DNA of 64,000 bases, from contig CANJID010000006.1 in the NCBI GenBank assembly GCA_947474395.1, positions 26,567-90,566 on the forward strand, written 5' to 3'. Positions 9,848 through 18,582 of this stretch are shown one piece after another (within the stretch, counting starts at the first letter, position 1; every line of letters begins with the position of its first letter). The notes beneath the pieces were generated by a model that made no database searches, was not told where the DNA came from, and saw only the letters and a program-made list of their open reading frames with translations. This stretch comes from Caulobacterales bacterium. Lineage in GTDB: Bacteria; Pseudomonadota; Alphaproteobacteria; Caulobacterales; Caulobacteraceae. The position numbers and the translations under genes were made by a program.

Positions 9848-11257
9848 ATGTCCGACCGCCGTCCCGTCGTCACCCGTTTCGCCCCCTCGCCGACCGGCTT
9901 CCTGCACATCGGCGGGGCGCGCACGGCCCTGTTCAACTGGCTCTACGCCCGCCACACGGGCGGGACCTTCCTGGTGCGCATCGAGGACACCGACCGCGAG
10001 CGCTCCACCCCGGAGGCGGTGCAGGCGATCTTCGACGGGTTGGAATGGCTGGGACTGACGTCCGACCGCGAGACCGTGTTCCAGGCCTCCCGCGCGCCCG
10101 CCCACGTGGCCGCCGTCGAGGCCCTCTTGGCCAAGGGCCGGGCGTACCGCTGTTACATGACCGTCGAGGAGCTGAACGCCGAGCGCGAGACGTCCCGCGC
10201 CGAGGGCCGCGCCATCCGCTCGCTCTGGCGCGACCGCGAGGCGGGCGCCGGCGAGAACCGCCCCTACACCGTGCGATTCAAGGGCCCCCTGACCGGCGAG
10301 ACGGTGATCGCCGACCTGATCAAGGGCGATGTGACCCTCCAGAACAAGGAGCTGGACGACCTCGTCCTGCTGCGTTCCGACGGCTCGCCTACCTACAACC
10401 TCGCCGTGGTGGTGGACGACCACGACATGGGCGTCACCCACATCATCCGCGGCGACGATCACCTGAACAACGCCGCGCGCCAGGCGCTGATCTACGAGGC
10501 GCTGGACTGGGAGCGGCCGGCCTTCGCACACCTGCCCCTGATCCACGGGCCGGACGGGGCCAAGCTCTCCAAGCGCCACGGCGCGCAAGCCGTGGGCGAG
10601 TTCGCCGACATGGGCTACCTGCCCGAGGCCATGCGCAACTACCTGGCGCGGCTTGGCTGGGGCCATGGGGACGACGAGATCTTCTCCGACGCGCAGGCGA
10701 TCGAATGGTTCGAGGTCTCGGACGTGGGCGCCTCTCCCGCCCGCCTCGACTGGGCCAAGCTCAACCACGTCAACCAGCACTACATCCGCCTGGCCGACGA
10801 CGCCCGGCTGGCGGCCCTGGTCGAGACCATCCACCACGACCGCCAGGTCCCGCCGAGCGACGCGGGACTGGCCCGCATGCGCGCCGCCGTGCCGCTGGTG
10901 AAGGAAGGCGCCCAGACCCTGCTGCAGCTGGCCGACCTGACCCTGTTCGTGATGAAGGCCCGCCCTCTCGACCTGGACGACAAGACCCGGGGCCTGCTGA
11001 CGGACGAGACCAAGGCCCGCCTCGTCCGGTTACGCTCGGCCGTCTCCGCGTCCGAAGATTGGACCGTGGCGGCGCTCGAGCCCGTCATCCGGGCCTTCGC
11101 GGAAACCGAGGGCGTGGGAATCGGCAAGTTCGGCCCGGCCCTTCGCGGGGTGCTCAGCGGCGGCTCTCCGGCCCCCGATCTCGCCTCGGCCCTTGTGGCG
11201 CTTGGACGCGACGAGGCGCTGGCCCGCATCGCTGACGCGGTGGGAACGGACGCATAA
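9848..11257 (+). CDS. gltX: Glutamyl-tRNA synthetase
   Basis: 469 residues starting MSDRRPVVTRFAPSPTG. Class I signatures: HIGG (HIGH motif) within TGFLHIGGARTALF and KLSKRHG (KMSKS). The class Ib catalytic core is followed by an all-helical anticodon-binding domain. A longer in-frame extension from 9680 is unconserved in character and is rejected. In alphaproteobacteria a GltX may also charge tRNA-Gln for later amidation; this cannot be decided here. Divergent from comEC. Confidence 0.96.
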   Translation: MSDRRPVVTRFAPSPTGFLHIGGARTALFNWLYARHTGGTFLVRIEDTDRERSTPEAVQAIFDGLEWLGLTSDRETVFQASRAPAHVAAVEALLAKGRAYRCYMTVEELNAERETSRAEGRAIRSLWRDREAGAGENRPYTVRFKGPLTGETVIADLIKGDVTLQNKELDDLVLLRSDGSPTYNLAVVVDDHDMGVTHIIRGDDHLNNAARQALIYEALDWERPAFAHLPLIHGPDGAKLSKRHGAQAVGEFADMGYLPEAMRNYLARLGWGHGDDEIFSDAQAIEWFEVSDVGASPARLDWAKLNHVNQHYIRLADDARLAALVETIHHDRQVPPSDAGLARMRAAVPLVKEGAQTLLQLADLTLFVMKARPLDLDDKTRGLLTDETKARLVRLRSAVSASEDWTVAALEPVIRAFAETEGVGIGKFGPALRGVLSGGSPAPDLASALVALGRDEALARIADAVGTDA

Positions 11258-11274
11258 TCAAGCGCTTCCGGACA

Positions 11275-11315
11275 GGGTTAAGGACGGCGTTAACCCAACC
11301 CGAAATAGGGTTTTT
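11275..11315 (+). terminator. Tandem-hairpin terminator after gltX
   Basis: GGGTTAA-N8-TTAACCC (11275-11296) is directly followed by AACCC-N6-GGGTT (11297-11312) that runs into TTTTT at 11311-11315. The second hairpin with its T-run looks like an intrinsic terminator for gltX. The arms are interchangeable (GGGTT/AACCC), so alternative folds exist. Confidence 0.5.
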
Positions 11316-11394
11316 CGCAGCGCAGCAAAGAGACCTTTGCAGGGCCGTACAACCGTCTATAAGGCGAACGCTCCTCCTAGAGCGCGACGCTATT

Positions 11395-11416
11395 GCCGTG
11401 CGTTCCAACGCACGGC
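11395..11416 (+). promoter_or_regulatory. Perfect inverted repeat in the gltA leader
   Basis: GCCGTGCGTT-CC-AACGCACGGC, 10-bp arms with a 2-nt centre, ends 22 nt before the gltA ATG and just ahead of the ribosome-binding stretch GGAAAGGTGAGG. It could be an operator for a dimeric regulator or an RNA hairpin affecting translation; neither is proven. Confidence 0.55.
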
Positions 11417-11438
11417 CCGGAACCTGGAAAGGTGAGGC

Positions 11439-12740
11439 ATGGAGAACAAGGGCACCCCGAACGGCGCCGCGTCGATCTCGATCGGTGGCAAGGATCTTGG
11501 CTTACCGATTCTGAAGGGCACGCTCGGCCCTGACGTGGTCGACATCCGAAAACTGTACGGCGAGACCGACGTCTTCACCTACGACCCGGGCTTCACCTCC
11601 ACGGCGGCCTGCGAGAGCCAGATCACCTTCATCGACGGCGACAAGGGCGTGCTGCTGCATCGCGGCTACCCGATCGGCCAGCTGGCCGAGCAGTCGAGTT
11701 TCCTCGAGGTCTGCTACCTCCTGCTGAACGGCGAGCTCCCGACCGCGGACGAGCTGACCAAGTTCGAGCGCACCATCACCCTGCACACCATGCTGCACGA
11801 TCAGATGGACCGGTTCTTCCAGGGGTTCCGGCGCGACGCGCACCCCATGGCGGTGATGGTCGGCACGGTCGGCGCTCTGTCGGCCTTCTACCACGACAGT
11901 ACCGACATCACGGACCTGCAGCAGCGCACCATCTCGGCGCACCGGCTGATCGCCAAGATGCCGACGCTGGCGGCCCGCGCCTACAAATATACGATCGGCC
12001 AGCCCTTCATCTATCCGCGCAATGAATTGGGCTACGCTGAGAACTTCCTGCGCATGTGCTTCGCCGTGCCGGCGGAGGACTATCAGGTCAATCCGGTCCT
12101 GGCCAAGGCCATGGACAAGATCTTCATCCTGCACGCCGACCACGAGCAGAACGCCTCCACCTCCACCGTGCGCCTGGCCGGTTCCTCGGGAGCCAACCCC
12201 TTCGCCTGTATCGCGGCCGGCATCGCCTGTCTCTGGGGGCCCGCCCACGGCGGCGCCAACGAGGAGGCGCTGAACATGCTGAAGGAGATCGGCACGGTCG
12301 ACCGCATCCCCGAGTACGTCCAGGGGGTGAAGGACCGCAAGTACCGGCTGATGGGCTTCGGCCACCGCGTCTACAAGAACTACGACCCCCGCGCCAAGGT
12401 GATGCAGCAGACCTGCCACGAGGTGCTGGCCGAGACCGGCCACGGGGACGACCCGCTCCTGAAGGTCGCCATGGAGCTGGAGAAGATCGCGCTGAACGAT
12501 CCCTACTTCGTCGAGCGCAAGCTCTACCCGAACGTCGACTTCTACTCCGGCATCACCCTGCGCGCCCTCGGCTTCCCGGCTGAGATGTTCACCGTGCTGT
12601 TCGCCCTGGCGCGGACCGTCGGCTGGATCGCCCAGTGGAAGGAGATGATCGAGGACCCCAGCCAGAAGATCGGCCGCCCCCGTCAGCTCTACACCGGCCC
12701 GGCGATGCGGGACTACACGCCGGTCGACAAGCGCGGCTAG
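11439..12740 (+). CDS. gltA: Citrate synthase, type II
   Basis: 433 residues, the length of the large NADH-sensitive hexameric (type II) enzymes. Condenses acetyl-CoA and oxaloacetate to open the TCA cycle. Seen: an N-terminal beta-rich extension, [36 protein letters not shown] and [17 protein letters not shown], which carry active-site His and Arg residues, then RPRQLYTG near the end. An excellent ribosome-binding site precedes ATG 11439. A strong hairpin in the leader and another after the stop suggest a monocistronic unit. Confidence 0.97.
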   Translation: MENKGTPNGAASISIGGKDLGLPILKGTLGPDVVDIRKLYGETDVFTYDPGFTSTAACESQITFIDGDKGVLLHRGYPIGQLAEQSSFLEVCYLLLNGELPTADELTKFERTITLHTMLHDQMDRFFQGFRRDAHPMAVMVGTVGALSAFYHDSTDITDLQQRTISAHRLIAKMPTLAARAYKYTIGQPFIYPRNELGYAENFLRMCFAVPAEDYQVNPVLAKAMDKIFILHADHEQNASTSTVRLAGSSGANPFACIAAGIACLWGPAHGGANEEALNMLKEIGTVDRIPEYVQGVKDRKYRLMGFGHRVYKNYDPRAKVMQQTCHEVLAETGHGDDPLLKVAMELEKIALNDPYFVERKLYPNVDFYSGITLRALGFPAEMFTVLFALARTVGWIAQWKEMIEDPSQKIGRPRQLYTGPAMRDYTPVDKRG

Positions 12741-12753
12741 ACCCCCGTTCTAG

Positions 12754-12777
12754 GTCGGCCGGACGTATCCGGCCGAC
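12754..12777 (+). terminator. Hairpin after gltA, likely terminator
   Basis: GTCGGCCGGA-CGTA-TCCGGCCGAC, a perfect 10-bp stem with a 4-nt loop, starts 13 nt after the gltA stop. There is no T-run, so termination may need Rho or be inefficient. The remaining sequence up to 13013 shows no gene; hmp has the ribosome-binding stretch AAAGGGGAAA. Confidence 0.5.
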
Positions 12778-13013
12778 GCCAGGGTTCCAAGTCCAGGAAA
12801 CCGGAGCGCGTTCGTGCACCAGCCGTCGCGCGGCGCGGTCCTCGCCCGTTTCCGGTGGGTTTCAGCGCAATCGCGTCCCCTAGCACGCCCGAGGGCGGCC
12901 GCCAGCTAAGGGGTTTCCCGTAATTGGCACGTATCGCGAAGTAATCGAAACAGACCCCTGCATCCGTTGGCCCTCGCCGAAAAGGCGGGCCGCCAGCCCA
13001 AAAGGGGAAATCC

Positions 13014-14249
13014 ATGCCGGCTCCGCTCAGCGACAAGACCATCGCCACCGTCAAGGCGACCGTCCCAGCCCTGGAGGCCCACGGCCTCGCCATCACGCAG
13101 CGGATGTACCACCACCTGTTCGCCAACGAGGAAATCCGCGACCTGTTCAACCAGTCGCACCAGGGACCGAACGGGTCCCAGCCGAAGGCCTTGGCCGGCG
13201 CGGTCCTCGCTTACGCCCAGAACATCGACAACCTGGGCGCCCTGACCGGGGCGGTGGAACGCATCGCCCAGAAGCACGCCGGCCTGAACATCCTGCCCGA
13301 GCACTATCCGCACGTGGCCACCGCCCTCCTGCAGGCCATCAAGGACGTGCTCGGCGAAGCGGCGACGGACGACATCCTGGGCGCCTGGGGCGAGGCCTAC
13401 TGGTTCCTCGCCGAGCTGCTGATCGGGCGCGAGGGCCAGATCTACCGTGAGCAGGCGGCCGCCCCCGGCGGCTGGTTCGGCTGGCGCGACTTCGTCATCG
13501 ACCGCATCGAGGCCGAGAGCGAGACGATCAAGTCCTTCTTCCTGCGCCCCGCCGATGGCGGGACCGTCATCCGCCACAAACCCGGCCAGTTCCTGACCTT
13601 CCAGCTGCGCCTTCCGGAGCGGGGCCCCGTGAAGCGGAACTACAGCATCTCCAGCGCGCCGGACGACGCCGGCTATCGCATCACCATCAAGCGTGAGCCC
13701 GCCCCTGCCGACCGGCCGGACGCGCCGGCGGGCGCAGCCTCGAGCTGGTTCCACGACGAGGCCAGGCCAGGGACCGTCCTGAAGGTCGCGCCGCCGGCCG
13801 GCGACTTCTTCCTGGACGAAGGCCCGAGCCCGGTGGTGCTGCTCAGCGGGGGCGTCGGCCTGACGCCGTTGGTCAGCATGCTGGAAAGCCTCGCCGCCGA
13901 CGGGAAGCGTCCCCCCACATGGTTCGTGCACGGAACGCAGAACAGCCGGGTGCACGCCATGGCCGCCCGGGTGCGCGAGCTCGCCGCGACCACGACCGGC
14001 GTCAAGCTGGCGGCCTTCTACGCCGAGCCGGGAAACCGGGACGTGCGTGGGGAGCACTACGACGAGCAGGGCTTCATCACCCTCGACTGGCTGAAGGCCA
14101 ACACGCCCTTCGAGCAGGCGGTGTTCTACCTCTGCGGCCCCAAGCCGTTCCTGCGGGCGCTGGTCTCCGGCCTGCACGCCGCAGGGGTCGGGCCCGAGCG
14201 CATCCGCTACGAGCTGTTCGGCCCCACCGACGAGCTGATGGCCGCGTGA
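13014..14249 (+). CDS. hmp: Flavohaemoglobin, nitric oxide dioxygenase
   Basis: 411 residues. Oxidises NO to nitrate using O2 and NAD(P)H, protecting against nitrosative stress. The N-terminal globin (about 1-138) has the AQKHAGLNILPEHY stretch carrying the proximal haem histidine. The FAD domain has KRNYSISSAP, and the NAD(P)H domain has LLSGGVGLTPLVSML and FYLCGPKPFL. All three domains are intact. Flanked by hairpins on both sides, so likely transcribed alone. I found no convincing NsrR or FNR-type operator upstream. Confidence 0.96.
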   Translation: MPAPLSDKTIATVKATVPALEAHGLAITQRMYHHLFANEEIRDLFNQSHQGPNGSQPKALAGAVLAYAQNIDNLGALTGAVERIAQKHAGLNILPEHYPHVATALLQAIKDVLGEAATDDILGAWGEAYWFLAELLIGREGQIYREQAAAPGGWFGWRDFVIDRIEAESETIKSFFLRPADGGTVIRHKPGQFLTFQLRLPERGPVKRNYSISSAPDDAGYRITIKREPAPADRPDAPAGAASSWFHDEARPGTVLKVAPPAGDFFLDEGPSPVVLLSGGVGLTPLVSMLESLAADGKRPPTWFVHGTQNSRVHAMAARVRELAATTTGVKLAAFYAEPGNRDVRGEHYDEQGFITLDWLKANTPFEQAVFYLCGPKPFLRALVSGLHAAGVGPERIRYELFGPTDELMAA

Positions 14250-14255
14250 GGTCCC

Positions 14256-14275
14256 GGCGCCGCCTCGGCGGCGCC
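14256..14275 (+). terminator. GC hairpin after hmp
   Basis: GGCGCCGCC-TC-GGCGGCGCC immediately follows the hmp stop. The stem is perfect, but no T-run follows. Confidence 0.4.
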
Positions 14276-14346
14276 AACACCTTTCAGCCCTTCTCGAGGG
14301 CTAGGATCCAACCAAGGGGGCGTTGCGTCTCCTGGAGGCGAACACC

Positions 14347-14541
14347 GTGTTGCACGTATCCTGGACTCATATCGCCGCCGGCCTGGCGGTGATGATGCTG
14401 GCCATCGGCCTTCTGTTCGGCGGACTTAGGTTCGCTCAGTCGGGCGGGAACAGGACCCTCGCCAATCCCCTGGCCATCGTCCTGCTGATCGGCGGCCTGG
14501 CCGTCGCGCTCTGCGTCCCGGCCTTCATCATCAGGCTCTGA
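14347..14541 (+). CDS. Small two-helix membrane protein, unknown function
   Basis: 64 residues from GTG 14347, chosen because GGAGG at 14334-14338 lies 8 nt upstream; an upstream in-frame TTG at 14323 lacks such a site. Two hydrophobic helices (about residues 6-26, IAAGLAVMMLAIGLLFGGL, and about 39-61, AIVLLIGGLAVALCVPAFII) are joined by a short polar loop. No known family recognised. Convergent with the next membrane-protein gene. Confidence 0.65.
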   Translation: MLHVSWTHIAAGLAVMMLAIGLLFGGLRFAQSGGNRTLANPLAIVLLIGGLAVALCVPAFIIRL

Positions 14542-14550
14542 CTGAAATAC

Positions 14551-14916
14551 TCACGCCGCCGGCTTGGGCGCGGCTTCAGGCGGCGGCGCGGCGGGGGTTT
14601 CCTGCAGCGGGGCCGACCCGCCTACAGGCGGCGGCCCGTCGAACTGCCGGAACCGGTAGAAACGAGCGCCGGGTCCGGGCCCTCCGGGGCCCATGAAGGC
14701 CGGGCCGCCGCGCATCGGGAAGCGTCCACGCCCGCCATTATGGGCGGCGGCGAAGATCGCCCCAAGGATCACCAGCCCCGCCAGGGCGAAGGACCAGATG
14801 GCCAGCACCTGGCCCGCCTTCTTGAACGTGCCTTGCGAGCTGTTGGCGAAATAAAGCACGAGGTAACCGGCGATCGTCAGCGCCGTCGCCGGCAGCAGAG
14901 CCAGAAAGTAGATCAT
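14551..14916 (-). CDS. Two-helix membrane protein with Gly/Pro-rich tail, unknown
   Basis: 121 residues from ATG 14916, preceded by GGGAGGG at a suitable distance; the in-frame extension to 15036 is rejected. Two membrane segments (MIYFLALLPATALTIAGYLVLYF and a helix near residues 35-57) are followed by a low-complexity Gly/Pro/Arg region (GGPGPGARF) and a Pro/Ala tail. Topology suggests a short inner-membrane protein with an exposed flexible tail. Divergent from the dienelactone hydrolase-like gene. Function not recognised. Confidence 0.65.
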   Translation of the reverse strand: MIYFLALLPATALTIAGYLVLYFANSSQGTFKKAGQVLAIWSFALAGLVILGAIFAAAHNGGRGRFPMRGGPAFMGPGGPGPGARFYRFRQFDGPPPVGGSAPLQETPAAPPPEAAPKPAA

Positions 14917-15053
14917 CGCGCGTCCCTCCCGAGACGCAGCCACTGTAAGCTCGTTCGCGCCATACTTGAAAACCGCCCGGAATTGGCCGCGAATGGCCGC
15001 CAGATTTGAGGCGTGGAGCCCCGTCGAGGCTCCCAAGGGCGGGAAAGAAACTC

Positions 15054-15953
15054 ATGACCTACGACGAGGACAAGCGGGACGACGAGGGTTCGGCCGGCGC
15101 GGTTTCACGGCGCGGCTTCACGGCCGGCTCCGTGGCGGTCACGGGCCTGGCGGCGGCTTCAACCGCCGGCGCGGCGGCCGTGCAGGTGGTGGAGACCAAC
15201 GTCTCGGTGAAGACCCCCGACGGCGTGTCGGACGGCGTCTTCGTGCATCCGGCGGGATCGGGTTCGTGGCCCGGCGTGCTGATCTGGCCGGACGCCTTCG
15301 GCCTCAGGCCCGCGATGCGCGACTTCGCCAAGCGGCTGGCGGCGGATGGCTATGCGGTCCTGGTCCCCAATCCCTTCTACCGGACGGCCAAGGCCCCGGT
15401 GTTCGACAATGTGGCGACCTTCGACTTCGCCAACACCGCCGACCGGGCCAAGCTGACCACCATGACGGGGCCGCTGAACGGCCCCGGCGCGGCCGAGCGC
15501 GACGCGGTCGCCTACGTCGCCTGGCTCGACGCCCAGCCTCAGGTGAACAAGGCCAAGAAGATCGGCACCCAGGGCTACTGCATGGGCGGGCCGTTGGTGA
15601 TGAAGACCGCCGCGGCCGTACCGGCCCGGGTCGGCGCCGTCGCCTCGTTCCATGGCGGGGGGCTGGTCACCGCCAATCCGGACAGTCCGCACCTCCTGGC
15701 CCCCAAGATCAAGGCGCGCCTCTATATCGGCATCGCCTCCAACGACGACATGGGCCAGCCCGACGCCAAGGACAAGCTGAAGGCCGCCTTCGCCGCCGCC
15801 GGCGACCCGGCCGAGATCGAGGTCTACGCCTCCCGCCACGGCTGGTGCGTGCCCGACATGCCCGCCGCTCCGGGCATGCCGATCTACAACCGGCCGGACG
15901 CCGAAAAGGCCTGGGGAAAGCTGGTGGCGCTCTACAAGACCGCGCTGGCCTAG
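15054..15953 (+). CDS. Tat-exported dienelactone hydrolase-family protein
   Basis: 299 residues from MTYDEDKRD. The N-terminus holds a twin-arginine motif (SRRGFTAGS) before a hydrophobic Ala-rich stretch, so export by Tat is likely. The alpha/beta-hydrolase body matches the dienelactone hydrolase family: a Cys nucleophile in QGYCMGGPLVMK, an acidic residue near IGIASNDDMGQPDAK and a His in SRHGWCVP. The substrate is unknown; many family members do not act on dienelactone. ATG 15054 is preceded by GGGAAAG. Confidence 0.85.
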   Translation: MTYDEDKRDDEGSAGAVSRRGFTAGSVAVTGLAAASTAGAAAVQVVETNVSVKTPDGVSDGVFVHPAGSGSWPGVLIWPDAFGLRPAMRDFAKRLAADGYAVLVPNPFYRTAKAPVFDNVATFDFANTADRAKLTTMTGPLNGPGAAERDAVAYVAWLDAQPQVNKAKKIGTQGYCMGGPLVMKTAAAVPARVGAVASFHGGGLVTANPDSPHLLAPKIKARLYIGIASNDDMGQPDAKDKLKAAFAAAGDPAEIEVYASRHGWCVPDMPAAPGMPIYNRPDAEKAWGKLVALYKTALA

Positions 15954-16065
15954 GGTTCGGCGGCGCCTTAGCAGGACCGTTGCATCTGCATCCCGACATC
16001 CGCCGGGGCGACAGCTCCGGCGGAAGAACGGCGTCCAAGCCGGCTTGGGGATCGAGGAGACCTGG

Positions 16066-16962
16066 ATGAAGAGTGAAGCTAAGGCCGGACTGCGCGCGGC
16101 GCTCCTGGCGGGGATGATTGTTTCGGCCGGCCTGGCGCCGGCGATCGCCGCCGCGCAACAGGGGCAGGTGAATCCGGGCGGGGGCGAGGTGCGCGGCCTG
16201 AACGGCGGAGCGAGCCCGACCACGCGGCTGTTGGCGCCCCCCCCGCCCCCGCCGCCGGAGGTGGGCACGGCCCTGTCGCCGCCGACCTCGAAGCGCGTCA
16301 CCGACCGGTCCAGCCTCAACGGCACCTGGGACCTCTACAACGACCGCAACAACCCCGCCCTGGCGCCGACCCCGGCCATCCCTCCCGCGCCCCTGAAGCC
16401 GCAGTACCAGGCCCGGATGGAGGCCCGCCAGAAGGCGCTGCAGGAGGCGGCCGCTCGCTATCAGCCCATCGCCGAGAACGCCGCCGACTGCCTGCCCGAG
16501 GGCTTCCCCGGCATGCTGCGCGCCTCCTTCCCGATGGAGGTCCTGGTCACGCCCGGCCAGATCACCATGGTCAACGAAGCCTTCAACCAAGTACGGCGCA
16601 TCTACCTGGACGAGCCCCAGGGCGTGCCCGGGAAGGTCGAGCCGGTCTGGTTCGGCCACGCGGTCGCCAAGTGGGAAGGCGACACCCTGGTGGTGGACAC
16701 CATCGGCGTGAAGGAAGAGGCCGGGTTCCGCAACAACCCCCACTCGGACAAGATGCGGATCACCGAGCGGATCAGGATGATCGACAAGGACCACTTCCGC
16801 GACGACCTGACGGTGGTGGACCCGGAAACCATGACCGGCCCCTGGAAGTTCGCCTACGTCTACAAGCGCCTGCCCGGCTACAAGATGCAGGAGTACGTCT
16901 GCGAGGCGAACCGGATCTTCCACGACGAGAACGGTGCGCAGCGGCTGAAGGTCAGCCAGTAA
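16066..16962 (+). CDS. Exported protein of an uncharacterised 'WEGDTLVVDT' family
   Basis: 298 residues. The signal peptide (AALLAGMIVSAGLAPAIAAA) is cleaved after about residue 28, then a poly-Pro stretch (PPPPPPP) and a C-terminal domain with KWEGDTLVVDTIG, HSDKMRITERIR and DDLTVVDPETMTGPW. I recall this domain as common and functionally uncharacterised in sphingomonads, Acidobacteria and Caulobacterales. The next gene, 41 nt downstream, is a DUF6152-like exported protein, so the two may act together in the periplasm. No enzyme function is claimed. Confidence 0.75.
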   Translation: MKSEAKAGLRAALLAGMIVSAGLAPAIAAAQQGQVNPGGGEVRGLNGGASPTTRLLAPPPPPPPEVGTALSPPTSKRVTDRSSLNGTWDLYNDRNNPALAPTPAIPPAPLKPQYQARMEARQKALQEAAARYQPIAENAADCLPEGFPGMLRASFPMEVLVTPGQITMVNEAFNQVRRIYLDEPQGVPGKVEPVWFGHAVAKWEGDTLVVDTIGVKEEAGFRNNPHSDKMRITERIRMIDKDHFRDDLTVVDPETMTGPWKFAYVYKRLPGYKMQEYVCEANRIFHDENGAQRLKVSQ

Positions 16963-17003
16963 CGGGCCTACTAAGGCCGGCGCTGGCCGGCGGAGGAGCG
17001 CGC

Positions 17004-17405
17004 ATGAGGCGGATCACCTGCCTGCTGCTGGCGGCCGGGCTTGCGCTTGCGGGCCCGGCCTTCGCGCATCATTCGCTGATCGGCTACGACCAGGCCAAAC
17101 GGGTCACGCTCGAGGGCGTGGTGGCCGACTTCCGCTTCGGCAATCCGCACCCGTTCCTGACCATCAACGTCGGACCGGATCGCCATGCCTGGCGGCTGGA
17201 GATGGACAATCTCTACGAGCTGAAAGAGATCGGGATCACCCGGGACACCTTCCAGCCGGGCCAGAAGGTGGTGGTCAGCGGCGCGCCCGACCGCACGGGA
17301 GCGAGCCAGCTCTACCTCTACCGGCTCGACCGCCCGGCCGACGGCCTGCAGTACGAGCAGATCGGCTTCACGCCCTATCTGCGGACCGTGCCCAAGGGGC
17401 GCTAA
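17004..17405 (+). CDS. DUF6152-like exported protein
   Basis: 133 residues. A signal peptide (LLLAAGLALAGPAFA) is followed at once by HHS, then a small beta-rich domain containing LEGVVADFRFGNPHPF and VVVSGAPDRTG. This HHS-x-V/I start and the (F)xxxNPH motif are typical of the DUF6152 family of unknown function; the histidines suggest metal binding (inference). The ATG has GGAGGAG upstream. The stop codon overlaps the stop of convergent lpxB. Confidence 0.75.
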   Translation: MRRITCLLLAAGLALAGPAFAHHSLIGYDQAKRVTLEGVVADFRFGNPHPFLTINVGPDRHAWRLEMDNLYELKEIGITRDTFQPGQKVVVSGAPDRTGASQLYLYRLDRPADGLQYEQIGFTPYLRTVPKGR

Positions 17406-18580
17406 CCTGCTTTCAGGAAGGCGATCAGGGCCCCGGCGGCCTGGTCGGACGGATCGCCCTGCCCGCGGCCCATCTTCTCCAGCGCCGCGGTCTGTTCGGT
17501 CGCCTGAGCGGCGGCGAAACCGGGATCGTCGAGACGTTTGCCGAGTTCCCGCGCCAGGGCTTCCCCGGTGCACCTTGTCTGGATCAGCTCGGGAGCCACC
17601 TCGCGCCCGGCGGCGACGTTGAAGAGGGTGATGTAGGGGGTGCGGATCAACAGGCTGGCCGCGAAATGGGTGACCGGGCCCAGCCGGTAGGCGATCACCA
17701 TCGGGACCCCGGCCAGAGCCAGTTCGGTGGTGACCGTGCCGCTGCAGGCCAGCGCCACGTCGGCGGCGACGAAGGCGTCGGCCTTCAGGGCCTCGTCCTC
17801 GATCAGGTGCGGCGGGTTGCGCCAGCCGGCCACGCCCTCGCGCACGACGTCGGCGACGGTGGAGGCGACCGGCATGACGACGTGCAGGCCGGGGCGCGTC
17901 GCCTTCAGCCGGTCCACGGCCTCCTCGAACGGGGGCAGCATGCGGCGGATTTCGCCCCGGCGGCTTCCCGGCAGGACCAGCAGGATAGGCTCGCCCTCTC
18001 CCGCCCCGATGTGGGTGAGAAGGCGTGCGGGGTCCGCAGCTGAGAAATCGCGGGCGAGCGCCGGATTGCCGACGAAGACGGTCTTCAATCCCGCCTTCTC
18101 GAACCAGGGGGCGTCGAAGGCGTGGATGGAAAGCAGCAGATCGACCGCCCCGGCCAGGGTGCGGGCGCGCCCGGGCCGCGAGGCCCAGACCTGGGGGCCG
18201 ACATATTTGACCAGGGGCAGCTTGGGATCCTGCTCCCGCAGGCGGTGGGCCACGCGCAGGGTGAAGCCCCAGGAGTCGATCAGCACGGCCACGTCGGGCT
18301 TTTCGCGGGCGGCGATGGCGGCGGTCTCGCGGGCCCGGCGCAGGACCCTTGGGTAGGCGCGGATGCCGTCGGCGTAGCCGAAGATGGCGAGTTCGGCGAT
18401 GTCGAAGGGGCTCTCGATCCCCTCGCGGGCCATGGCATGGCCACCCAGGCCGACGAAGCGGACGCCCGCGGATCCCAGGCGCGCGCGCAGGGCCCGCATC
18501 AGGCCGGCGCCCAGGATGTCGCCGGAAGCCTCGGCGGCGACCAGCATGACCGTCAAGGGCGTCAAGGTCTGGGGGGCCAC
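17402..18580 (-). CDS. lpxB: Lipid-A-disaccharide synthase
   Basis: 392 residues, GT19 family. Joins UDP-diacylglucosamine and lipid X to make the lipid A disaccharide at the inner-membrane surface. Motifs: AAEASGDILGAGLM at the N-terminus, FVGLGGHAM, KYVGPQVWASRPGRA, LPGSRRGEIRRMLP and CSGTVTTELALAGVP. GTG 18580 lies 2 nt after the lpxI stop with an overlapping AAGG, arguing for coupling. Last gene of the large minus-strand envelope cluster. Confidence 0.96.
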   Translation of the reverse strand: MAPQTLTPLTVMLVAAEASGDILGAGLMRALRARLGSAGVRFVGLGGHAMAREGIESPFDIAELAIFGYADGIRAYPRVLRRARETAAIAAREKPDVAVLIDSWGFTLRVAHRLREQDPKLPLVKYVGPQVWASRPGRARTLAGAVDLLLSIHAFDAPWFEKAGLKTVFVGNPALARDFSAADPARLLTHIGAGEGEPILLVLPGSRRGEIRRMLPPFEEAVDRLKATRPGLHVVMPVASTVADVVREGVAGWRNPPHLIEDEALKADAFVAADVALACSGTVTTELALAGVPMVIAYRLGPVTHFAASLLIRTPYITLFNVAAGREVAPELIQTRCTGEALARELGKRLDDPGFAAAQATEQTAALEKMGRGQGDPSDQAAGALIAFLKAG

Positions 18581-18582
18581 GT

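Noticed and set aside
8111..10837. Very long minus-strand open frame of 908 codons
   Set aside because: It is antisense to gltX and out of frame with comEC; Arg/Pro/Gly-rich composition is typical of GC-rich shadow frames.
12920..12945. Possible sigma-54 promoter (TTGGCACGTATCGC) upstream of hmp
   Set aside because: The GG and GC elements are not spaced by the required 10 nt and no enhancer-binding site is evident.
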